Origin: Vanilla planifolia
Lineage: Eukaryota > Streptophyta > Magnoliopsida > Asparagales > Orchidaceae
DNA length: 64,000 bases
Reading direction: 5' to 3'
Assembly (NCBI GenBank): GCA_023846275.1
Contig: CM043878.1
Span: forward strand, 7,371,501 to 7,435,500
In this document: positions 37,987 to 50,700 of the stretch, one piece after another
Position numbering within the stretch: the stretch's first letter is position 1
Layout of the letters: each line of letters opens with the position of its first letter
The notes under the pieces: generated by a model
What the model was told of the DNA's origin: nothing
Databases searched by the model: none
The model's input: the letters and a program-made list of their open reading frames with translations, nothing else
Program-made: the position numbers and the translations under genes

Positions 37987-38783
37987 CAGATTAATACACA
38001 CCATCCTTCAAACTGCTCTGGCCTCTTGTTGTGTTGAAACTGCTTTGTGTGAGGAACACAATTATGCTTGGTTGGGCTGCTGTTTTTTGAGCAAGGAGAG
38101 CTGTGAAGCCTTTTGATTTCAGTATTTTGTTCCAACTTGGCTTTGTTGGCAACTGAGCTTTATCTATAAAATGGATGGATGTTGATACCCGTTTGTGTTT
38201 GTTCTTGTTTTTTTAATGCTGTGTAAATTGTACATGGAAGAACTTGAAAAAAATCTACAAGTGCTGTGAAAAAGTAATGAGTGGTTTTTTGGTTTTTAGA
38301 TTTCTTGAAGAAAATAGTTAACAATGTTTCTTATGGCCTTCTTGAATTATAGTCATTTCTACAAATGTGACAGGTTTTCATAGGCTTAAAGATTAGTAAG
38401 TTTCATCCATCATCATCATGATTGAGTAGTAGTCTTAGAAACAAGACATTGGTTTAATAACTAATGAATGTTTAGTAAATTTATAATGCTTTTGAGATAT
38501 AAAGTGTGCATGTATTTGTTTTAACTGTGTTGCAAATACCCATTTAACTTACAAATAGGTTTTGGCCTAACCCAATAATTTACAGTATTAAGAAAATGTA
38601 CAAGAACAATGGAAATATAAAAAAATAAATATAATAAATAGGTTAAAAAGTGTTTTGTTAGCTTGTTTTGTCATTAGAAAGACTGTAAACTGGTTTTAAT
38701 TTCCTTTTTTTTTGTACCCAAAATTACATAATAAGCTACTAATGTTTGTTTTCCTGCATCTTTTTTATGCAACTATTAATGTT
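37987..38783. other. Convergent intergenic gap between MBD and PIEZO
   Basis: The 3' UTRs of two converging genes must share this 797-bp gap. The MBD side is moderately GC-rich to about 38200 and AT-rich after that. Overlap of the two 3' UTRs is possible but cannot be shown from sequence. Confidence 0.5.
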
Positions 38784-41700
38784 TTAATCAGGCTTTGTGT
38801 ACTCCAAAAGCATGTGTGGTGACCTGTAGATCTTCACAAGCGTCCAGTAGAGAACCTCTTCTACTTCCAGTTCACCTTCAGCTCTCGCAGCATAAATATC
38901 CTCGCAAATTGCTATCAACCTAAAAACAGAAAAAAAAATTAATTTCCTCAATTTAAAAAAATAAATATCTTCGCAGATTCAACGAAGAGTGTAAAATAGA
39001 AAACCTAAATGACAAATAAATGCCAAAAATATGCATCTTTTGTTGTTGATGTTTTCTTATAAAAAGAAATTATAAAATGTATGAAATTGATGAATGTTGG
39101 AATGTGGATCTTCTTTTGCAATTTGAAGACATGATATCGATGACACATCAAATAGAGTGCATGGATTTTTACGTACATAGTTGAATTTGTGTATAATATT
39201 GCAAATGGTGAAATAAAGGTAGAGTAAATACATGAACAAAATGATTTATATGCTCAAAAAGAAAATGTAATGCACATATAATATTTGCAATTTTCAAATT
39301 CAAAGTATATGATGCACTCGTGTTTTTAAGTGGACATGACTTAGATATGAGCCAAAAAACTGAGCAACTTAAGATTGTCACCTAAAGTTGTAACCCAAAA
39401 CCTAAGGATTGGGAAAAACTTTTTTAATATGTTACAATATTCAAGAGTTGAATCAAGATAAGTAAAGGCATTGTTTTAATAAAACGTTTCATAAAGATTA
39501 GATGAGCTTGATTTGCTGACTGCATCAGAAAGAAGACACCAAAAAGAAGCATTGCATGTTTGTTTACATCGCCTTTCTTATTACACAAACACAGAATTAT
39601 CTTTTGCATCTGTCAAAAAACTTCGCAGGAAAATGTATAGGAAAAACAACAATGCTTGATGAGTGTATAACATGTTTCCTTGAACAAGAAATTTGTTTAG
39701 CTTGTTCTACTCAAATTAACCAAACTATCACTGTGATATAAACATAAAGTATGCATGAATGTTTCTAGTTGGAAAAGTTCTCGGAATTTAAAATACCAAA
39801 CTGTAGTGATGAAATTAGATTCCTATACCTGTCACAAGATGGAAGGTTCTCGTATGGTATTCTCATTTTAAGTTCGGAGAATTGGAGTCGAATAAACCGG
39901 CCAACGGCCAACACAAAACTGAGATAGAGACTCCATATGCTAAATTTGCTTAGTGTTTCGCCAAGTATACCTTCTGAGTAAAAGTAAAGCAAAAGTTATC
40001 ATACATCAGTAATAGGGAAGCAGATTAATATTCATGGCAGGAAAAATTAATGATTGGCCTTGTTTGTTACTTTCATTCTTCATGCATATTATATTAAAAA
40101 TTATAGAAACAATGCAATTATATATCATAAACATAAACAAATACGTTAATCTCTGCAAGACAGAATATTTTTGAAAAAAAAAAAAAATCTGATTTAAAAA
40201 ATAGAGTGGTATATATCACAGAGCTTACATCAGGAGAAACAATCTTCAATGAGTACAAATATCATTTATGGGTCAATCATGCAACAACTAAAACTATTGT
40301 AAACTACATCTAAACAAGAATATCTGAAAGGCAACTATTCTATGGTTAAACATTTCTGGAGCTAAGGTAGACTTCTTTACATGGAACAAGCTATAGGACA
40401 TTTCTACAAAATGCAACAGCCTTTTGAACTATTGACTGATAATAGTTTTAATATTACCTGGTCAAGCCAGCTTGAGTAAACCAACTAAAATATAGCCCAT
40501 GCTCATAGTTTTAACTCCCATAGCTGTGGATGTTATTAAAATCAGAACTAGATGGTCCATGTCTATTGGGGATTCATTGGTCGGCCAATCCAGTTGTGCA
40601 CAAGTCCATAGATCTGGATTCCCATCACAATGACTTTGTTCAACCTACCTTCTTATTTTAGAACTAAAGAAAATCAAACTTATAAGGTTGGTTTCACCAC
40701 CAATTCTCATGCTTGCTGGGAAGGCTAGCAAACGCTTCTCATGGAAGCCTTGTATAGTGTAATGGTCACTTCCATGCAAGGTCTAACTTCTGAAACAATG
40801 GTCAATAAACTACATAATCATGAACTCATTATTTCATAGATGCCATGTAGACAAAACAAATATTGAATTAACAGTTTGATAGGTTTGACTGGTCTGACCA
40901 AAAACTATATGCTATAGCATTCTTATGATTGGTTCTATTTTGACATGAACTTCAACTGTGCAGTTTTAAAACACTTTGGGCCAGCGGTTTTGTATTAATT
41001 GATTATCCAAGCTCTTTGAAATCCTTATTGTTATTCTATCCATAATGTGTTTCATAAAAGATGTAAAAAGGAAAGTTCAACTTAAGAAACAAATTACCTA
41101 TTGGGAACAAGTGAGAATAGTTTTAGTGTTGTATTATAACTTAAGAATAATATTAAAATTTTAATATATAATTAATATGACTCTTATATTATAGACTTAA
41201 GCTTTGAATCTTTGGGTCTCAACATAGGCATATCTTGGGCATAACTTGGGCTATGAATTAGTCCAACTCCTTTAGTAAGTGATATAGAGTCAATGGTTTG
41301 ATTGGTATCTAATAGTTCATGTAGTTCGTGACACCCATGGCTCATTGGCTCTCTTTCTACCATAGTTGAGTAGAGCTTTGGTGAACTCATGATACGTTTA
41401 TATGGTTGAGCAATGTTATTGTTCATGATACTTGACATGTTAATAAAGCTTTGGTGGAGTCATATAGGGTTCATTCAAATAATTGATGCATGACTCTTGT
41501 GGTTTGACTATTAAAGGTGACCAATTGATGCGATTTACATAGTGCAAACATTGAGTAGATTGACTCTTTTTATGTTATAGATATGATGCTTGAATCAGTC
41601 AAAATTTTTTAGATAAAAGGAATGATGAATAAAATAGGAAAGATTCTCATTTTAGGTTGAGATTTTTTGAGAACAAGAAATGATAGGTTTAATATTATAT

Positions 41701-44700
41701 TTGTGAATATTATTGAAACTTTCAAATATAATCAATGTAACATTTACCTATAGAATTAAGTTTTTGGTTATTAGGATTTAACATAAATGTACATTGGGCC
41801 CAAATTGGAGCCCTAGTTGGTGCAACTCCATTACAGCTACCAAATGATGTGGTTGAGATTACAAAAAATAAGGGGAGTTGTAAGATAAGGAAAAAAGATT
41901 ACCAGAGAGGAGAAGAACATAAAATAACCACCAAATAGAGAAAAACAAAGGAGAAGAGGAAAAGAAAAAAGTAAAGAAATCATTGAAGATAAAAACCAAT
42001 GGGTAGAGAATAAAAAGAGAAGAAAAATAAAAAATAAATAATATAAATGGACAACAAAGAATAGAAAAAGAGAGCTTGACGACAAAAGCAAGCCAAAAAG
42101 ATTGGGAAAAGAAAAAAAATAAAAAGTAGATGTAAGAGTGATAGTCAGGAGAAAGAATAAAAGAAAAAAATGAGAGAAAAAAAAGCTGTAAAAGAACCAT
42201 GAAGAAAAAGCAAAACACTATACCTAGAATGTATTAGAAATAGTATCTTCTTATTCGCCTTCTCTTCTGAAAGAGATTTCTCTTTAAAATACCTAACCCT
42301 TTGTGCCTTAAAATTATTTAAGAATCACTCAATGCATTGTGAAATGGTCACCCATTGAACCTATTTGTCTGCAAAGCGAATTGCCAAACTCTTCAACAGG
42401 CCAAAGCCTTGCATGGTGTGTTGTGGTATGGGATTGTGTAGCGGCAATAGAAGATCACTAAATTTAATGGAATTTTTTTTTGAAAAATTATATAAATATT
42501 AAAATATAATTTATCTCTCAAATTACAAACAAGTGTATAGAATCCTCATAAAAAAACAAAGAGAATATCTCAAAGAGATGAAGAGCATCTCATCAAGTAC
42601 AAGTGAAAAGAATTGGATCAAAAATAGCTCATTTTTATTCTCTTGTTTTTGTTCTTTTCCTTTTCTTCTCTTTCACCTTTTTTCCCCTTCTCAATTTGAA
42701 CTCTTTTTGATTTAATACTTGATCTTTTGATGATCTTATAAAGGGAGGAACACGAACTTCTTTTATAGAAGTTTTCTATATATGTCACCTCTATCTAGTA
42801 CTATCCATCATGTGATAACTACCATTATTTACTATAAATGTATCACCAACTATTACACATTATCTACCACCAACTATCATTTGTAATGGTAAAAGATAGA
42901 CTAGAATTCACACATGATCAAATTTATTTGGTTCATTAAAATCAAAATTTTTATTATTGATTTTGCCAACTATGATTTTTTGAAAAAAGATACAAATATT
43001 TTATTACTTAACTAATAGATTACAAGTGATTTCATATATGATGTACTGACATGATTCTACTTTTAAAAGTATATGTGAAGAACAAAAGATAGTAGATGAA
43101 AAGAGTAATATTTTTGACAATCTCTCCTAACATTTGAGGAAAAGAACTTCTCATATGCTCATTTAGAAGAACTTAAACTAAACTCTATTAGTACATTACA
43201 TAGCTCTAGCTTCTCTATGGGAATAGTCTTCATCATATTTAATGGTTTCTTGATGATGTGAATCTTCAGAAGTTTCATCCCCCTCTAACTAACCTTGTGC
43301 ATCCAAGAATAATGCAAATTAATATGTTTGGTATGATTATGGTACATGAAAATTTTTTACTTAAGTCAATAACTTTTGGGCTTTCACAACACACATATTG
43401 TATCAAGCTTAACTCTTATAAACAGATGTTTCAACCATAGTGTTTTCTTGTCAGCTTTAGTAATTATGATATATTCTACCTTAGTAGCATTGTAGGAAGC
43501 TCCTTGGGAACTTTTATCCTCTTATCATTCCTTTTTTCTCTCTCCATAACTTGAACTCTTCCTAATTCAAAGCTTGATCTTCATATGATCTTACAAAGGG
43601 AAGAATCAAGCTTCACTTTTTATAGAAGTTTTTTTATTCCTATCATCTTTATTTATTACCATCCATCATATGCCAACTATTACTATCTTACCACTATGTT
43701 TCAACTACCACCATATGACACTGTCACCAATTATTAGCAATAATGATAAAAAATGGACTAAAATTCACATACGATCAAACTAGTTGATTCATCTTAATAA
43801 TAATCTTCGTTGTTGAGTTTTACAAATCTTTGGTAGCAAATGCAAAGTATAAAAGAGGCTAGGGATTTTCAACAAGATGGTCGTTTATTTGAAAAAAGTT
43901 CATATTGAATGATTATGTTGAAAGACAGAAAATGATTACATGCAAACAACAATATTACTAAAAAAAGTTCATGTTATTTTCCAAACCAATATGTCATATT
44001 TTGAATTGATAAAACTCAAACATAATGCAACTAATTTTGTCAATAGATTTTCTATCAATTGCCTCATTTTTAAGAATCAACTAGGTCCCTTAAATAAAGA
44101 TATTCAACCAATTCAATCTCCCAATTTCAAAATGGATTGACATATCAAAATCAACAAAACTTGTTCAATAAATCATTTAACCAATTTGGCTGCCAATTTC
44201 AAGGTCAATCAAAATTAAGTCACTAATCATTTAACATTTGGGCCTAAAAAATAGTTAGTTCTACTTAAAAATGACTATTGCCTGTGGCATTAAATGACCA
44301 AAATTTGCCTTAGCTTGCCCTAGATTATTGAAGTGACCTTGGCTTAAACAAGTTAAGTGCCGCTGGACTTAAATAGCGAAATCACCCTTAGCCTTAAATA
44401 ATGAAAGCGCACTTAGCCCAAAAATGACTTGGATGTCCTTCGCCTTAAAATTTCTTGAATTGTTGCTCTAGAATTTCCAAGATGTCCTTAGACCTAACCA
44501 AGTTTTTAAAAACTGTTCATCTCTCACCATATGATATATATACCCTCAATTTAGCTACAAATCAACTTAAAATGAATAAATGCTACTAACTCCTTTAAGA
44601 ATAATAATACCAAATTGGTGAGGTTGTATCTATGCATAGTAATTGTCAACGACAAGGTGTGCGCCACAAGACGTTCCATTGTACTAAGGTTCTTATTTCA

Positions 44701-47700
44701 TTATTAAGTAAATCATATGACAAAATCACATCTAGGCATGAGCATTAAATTTAACAATTTTAAGGAATAAAACCAATATATATTCTAAAGACATGTTTGA
44801 GAAGTTCAAATTTGTCATTTCTAAATGCATGTTCCCACAAGACAACCCTCCTTTTGGATGAAAAATGCTAGCCATGAATTTGCATTAATAATATTAAATT
44901 GGTTTGTACAGAGGTCGTATCCATGCATGGTAATTTTCAAGGACAAGGTGTGTGCTACAAGACGTTCCATTGTATTAAGGTTCTTATTTCAAACTTTAGG
45001 CTAAGGTTATTAAGTAAATCATAAGACAAAATCACATCTAGGCATGATTAAATCTAACAATTTTAAGGAATAAAACCAATATATAATCTAAAGACATGCT
45101 TGAGAAGTTCAAATTTGTCATTTCTAAATGCATGTTCCCACAAGACAACCCTCTTGTTGGATGAAAAATGTCTAACCATGAATTGGCATTAGTTGCAATT
45201 AGCTTATGATGGGAACCAAGCATGCAAATAAAATAGTTAAAAGTTTTAAATCTCTTTAATGCTAAGTCACAAAATGCAATGAATTAGGCCCTAATGAGAC
45301 CATATTAAAGATCAAAATCCAATTTCCTCAATTTTGAGTCAAGTATCTGTACAAGTCAAAATTCTTTAGAGTTTGTCAAGGGTTGTTATAAGGATCATGA
45401 GGATACATGGCAGACTTAAAACGACAAAACTAAATCTCTTTCATGCTAAGTCACAAAATGCAATGACTTAGGCCCTAATGAGACCATATTAAAGATCAAA
45501 ATCCAATTTCCTCAATTTTGAGTCAAGACTCTTTACAAATCAAAATTATTTAGAGCTTGTCAAGGTTGTTGTGAGGATCGTGAGGATACATGGCACAACT
45601 AAAATGACAAAACCAAATATAGAAAAAGATTATATTTTTTAAGGATTTATTCAAGGCTTTTTTCTTATTCCATGATGGTCAAGGCCTTCTATAAGTGGCT
45701 TGGTGTGACTACATAAAAACTAAGGCACTTCACAAAAAAACATGCTTCAAGATCTATATTCAACTTCAAATTAAAAAATTATTGAAATTCAATCTTTTGG
45801 GGCATATAAAATCTTGCTAATAAAAATACATGAAAACATGCTTAGCCATAAAAAACAATGTATACAAACCAAGTTTCTTTACAACCAAATATCGATAATC
45901 TAACTTGAATAGTCTCTTGAGGATAGAACCATGGGGCACTGACCAAGTATGCTTTTAATCCCAAAACCAACCCTATAAACTATATTAATCAATCAAACTG
46001 CATGACCTTTGATTAAATGCTCCTCTTAATTTAATTAATTAATAATGGGCATTTGTGCTCATTGATAGTGACAAAAAACTCAAATTAGTCAAATCCATGT
46101 CTTACTATTGAAATCTATAGGTTGTCCAGTAAAATACTACCAAACTATTTCTAGACTTGTCAATATATTCCTTTTATTGTTGATCATGATTAAGCAATAC
46201 AATAATCTAACCTTAAATCTTAAATTTAGAATGATTAATTTTACCTTATATATCAAGGGTCTAAAAGGTATGCTAATATGAACTAATTAGTACTGATCTC
46301 CTTCAATAGTGGAACACAAAAACTACACATAGTCACAACAAATTGTCATTATATGCCACCAACCATCCTGGTTGACAACAAAGATTGCTGCTAGCAACAA
46401 TAACCATTATCATTGAACTTTGGCCAGTGTTACCTCCTATCAATATTCAACACAATCAATTTCTACTTTCAATGGAGAACAACATAAAAAATGGTCACTA
46501 TTTGGGCTTGACCCATTAAATTATTAATCAAATTTTTTATAATAATTTGAACTTTTTTCAAGTAAGAAACGATAATTCATTCCTCTAACTTATGCGTTTG
46601 AAAAGTAACAATAGTTGGCCTTTCATGTTCTAGTCATTTATATGAGAATAGTACGACATAAACTGATTCTTCGCATAACTAAAAGGAGAAACAAAGTTTA
46701 ACATCTCCATTATTTCAATGTTCATGAGCATAAACCTATGGGCAAATTGTTTGGATGTCCTTGTTTAAAATTGTTAGATGACTCTTACCATATTTGAGAG
46801 TCATAGCATAAAGGTGTAGCAAATATACATGCTTATGTATTCTACCTAAATATTCATAAGGATGGATTCAACATACAACAAAAGGATAGCCAATAATGAT
46901 CTTACAAATTCTGTTTATTTATGATTTCATTGTTGAGCTACGAGTGGAATAAACATGGCAATTGGAATATACAGATTCCGGGTTTAGAAATATACGTGGC
47001 GTTTCTTCAGAAACAACAATAGCCATGGGTCCTGTTAAGCCTTCACATCCTTTCACATTAGAAGCATTGACATCATGGAAGGACCACCAGGACGGAATGC
47101 CATGATTTAAGAAAAGGTCTCCGCTTACTGAATCTACCTGCAGAAAGCAACCAAACACGTCATAAATTAACTGACATTGACCTCAACAGATAAGTGTTCA
47201 TGGTTGTCTCCCTGGCAAGGAATAGCAATAAGCATGGATTTATGAAGGCCACTAAAAGTTGACAATTCAGAATAACATAGAGGAGAGTGTTAGGATAAGT
47301 AGAGTTATAGAGGTGCATACCGTTTGCTCAAGGAGCCGTACTTCACCGGATCCGGTAACCCTAAAATATCTGGGATAAACATCAAAGATTCTGAAACCAT
47401 CAGCAGTTCCATTGAAAACTTTTTTCACTTCATATGGCCTTGGAGGGTGTTCAACATACAGTTCATATTTTACGACTTCCTTTCCTTTGGGTCTGTCTCT
47501 AATAAACACCCAGGAAAATATTATTTCCAATTCAACATCTAGGGATCTAATGAATCTATACTGCACTGCAGGGGGAATCAGCCATGATATGCTTGCATCA
47601 GGCTGACAACAGATCAACTGAATGTCCTTCTCATTGTATGAATCCAAATACCGGTTGGGATCCAAACTCCTGGTAAAATTGAGATTTTCCCATTCAATTA

Positions 47701-50700
47701 ACTCACATAGAGTGGTCTGGAACAGGACCAACCTTCCTCCAGCTGCTTTTATTTCCACTTGTACACTGACATCTTTAATGGGATTAGCAATGTTAGTGGG
47801 ATTACCACTGCTGTACATCTGTGATAAGGGGAAAACGTTCAATTCAGCATTAAATTGTTGGCAGATGGTGTTGAACTAGCTAGTTTCATATGGTTCCGAA
47901 TAAATACAAAACACGTTAACAGGTAAAATGATTAGACATAGAACTATTTCTTCATTCCTTCTTCAAATTAGATATGTAGGCTGATGCAAGAATTTCAGAA
48001 TTTTATAGCAACCTATTATACTAGCAAGAAAATTTGTATTGAAGATGATAACTAAATGTGCTTACCAACATAGGGGCCCAGATTACACAGATTAATATGA
48101 AAAGTAAGCAAATGCCACCACAGAACTTTGTCATCCTCGATTGCTTTTGCCCTTGCTGATGGGTGGATCTATTTAAAACGGCATCACATTTGACCAGAAA
48201 TAGACTTGCATTGATATCTTCAAGCTATACAACAGCTATAATCACATCAGTGACAGCAAGAAATCCTACAGAGACTATTTACCTTGCATGTAAACGTGAA
48301 TGAACATATCTACAAAGAGTCAGCTATGTTGCAATTATTTTAAAAGCATGTTTTTCAACTAATTGCATTGAAACATGGAGTTAGACGGTTATGTTAATCT
48401 GAGCCAGTTAAATGCCAAGTGCTGAATACTACCTTTTTGTTATATTTTGTGTGTGATTGACACAAAATTTTGGATTGAATTCTCCATTAAACAACAGTAG
48501 CAAGATTAACTCTTGTAATATTTGCTAAAAGGTCAAGCCTTTATCACCATATTATAGATTATAGCACATTTGATATATAATCATAATAAAGTATAAAAAA
48601 CACCAAATAAATTGGCATCAAAATAAACACATTAGACATGTATTAATATGCAGATAATAAATTTACACATTAGACAAATACTAATATAATAAAAATGATA
48701 AATAAACATTCATCATGTGAAGAATAAAATAGATTCACCACATAAAGCATAAAATTTTCATTCAAATCATTGTATTAAACATTACCAAGATGTAATTTTG
48801 TAGATTTATCAAATCTAGCTCATAAGGCTTCTATTTTACAAACATCAAACAACAAGCAAACATACCACAAGGTTTCTATTCCCCCATCTCGAATTCAATA
48901 TAATTGTCATACCTAAGAGCTGAATTCTTGCTAGTGCAACCTCTCACGAACTTCACCAATTTCAAAGTTTCCTTCCCTTCTATGTTTCTCTTGCTGAATT
49001 GCCCAAATTAGAAAACCACAAATATTGATTTCACGAAAACTCGATTACGAAATTCCTTCAATTTCTCTCAATTTCACTCAACTGATTCTTAATTCCCTCT
49101 AAATTTCTCAAAACAAAACCAAAAACCATACTATACGCCAAAAATCCCTCGTTTATAACCCTTCACTATTTGAGCTCCCTAGCCATTTTTTGTTCTTCTT
49201 TTTCTTGTACTTCTTATTCTTTTTTTTCTCCATTTGCATAAAATTCTTTAATACCAATGTTCCTCTTCTTAATTCCCAACATTTCTGCTCTTAGTTCTTG
49301 TCTTTTTGAGCATTTTCTCTGGTTGGACTTGCCCCTTTTTACCTCCATCTATTAGGGTTAAGAAAATTTGGTTTTTAAGAAAATTAAAACTTTGGAGAAA
49401 TTTTAATTTTTTAAATTTTTTATGCAAATGACCCCCAAACATTCTTTTATCATTTTTAAAATAAATCACTCGTCAAATTTTTAAGTAAGGTCACCTAATC
49501 CTTATTCTACAATCTATAAATCTTTTGAATTAACATTATTTAATATTTAAAAAAAAATTCTTTAAAAATTATATAAAGAATGCTTTTTCTCATAAATCTC
49601 CTAAATATGTTAAATTTTTATAAGATTAATATCATTAGACATCAAATAAAATATACTATTCTTCAGAATTTTTTCAATTGTTTTGACATCACCCAATAAT
49701 TTAATAATTTTTTCTTTTAAAAATATTTATAATAATATTCTTTCTAGAACTTTGACTCTCAATTATATGATTGATTCAAATCTAAATTCCATAAAATTTA
49801 TATAATATGAATTCTAATTATTTGACATTTACCTTGAATAAAGACCGATATTCTCATTTTTTTTTATAAATTTATGATTTCTTAGAAAAATTTTAAAATT
49901 CATAAAAATTCTATAAATTATAAAATAAAGCAAAATTTATTAAGTTTTTTTAGCTGTGGTAACATTAATAAAATTTCTTCCTCTTTTAAAATCTTATTCA
50001 TTATCTAATCAACATATTTTTTTAATTTATTTGTCAGATAAATAATTAATTATTTTTCATATCTCTAAGATGTTACAAACACTAAATTATTTCAAGTTAC
50101 TAGAGGATAGCTTAATAGTTCCTCTATTACTACCACCCCAAAGTTTGATTCTTATGCTCAAAACATGGAAGAGCCTTCCAAAGTATCCATTGTCACATTT
50201 ATCCATATCACTTTTCCTTTAGTAAATTTACCAAATTTTGCAATGGCTAACTAAATTGTAAACTAGACTATCTAATGATCCAACACTTGAGTAATTCCAC
50301 TAGTTGGGCTGCCCAATTCAATCATGCTCATGCAAGCATAATATGTTATTACAAAAAACAAATACTATGTAAGAAGCAACAAAAAAGTTTAAGGACATAG
50401 ATTTCTTCTGAAGGACAAGGAAGATAAGAGTGTAGAAACAAAGCATCTAGTGTAGGTGAATTTGATATTATTTACCTTAAAAAAAATTCCATCTTATCTA
50501 GCTCAGTCAATTCATTTAGATTTTTCTTATTTGATAGGACAATTCAATGTATTAATTGAACCAAACTAGATAACACATCAATTCTTAAATAAATTGAAAA
50601 AGATAATAGACACATTCGACTCATCTTTCTTTTTGTTAAAATTGTCCTAAGTTAGGCAAATAACCTCATTCAATTTTGAAATTCTATTAGCTTGGAACAG

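Larger units (their letters stand above)
39974..46995. other. Seven-kb PIEZO intron with repeat remains
   Basis: This intron lies between the cap exon and the pore-helix exon. It holds a pair of diverged direct repeats (41.1-41.8 kb), a purine-rich tract, a Ty1/copia fossil (42.6-43.8 kb) and two tandem duplications (44.6-45.6 kb), all listed separately. Donor (CCAC|GTATAT) and acceptor (TTACTCAG|AAGG) are normal and join as codon C|AA. No host exon was found inside. Confidence 0.75.

Noticed and set aside
41837-42218. Two overlapping minus-strand hydrophobic frames
   Set aside because: They are the complement of a purine-rich tract and consist of Phe, Leu and Ser runs; not membrane proteins.
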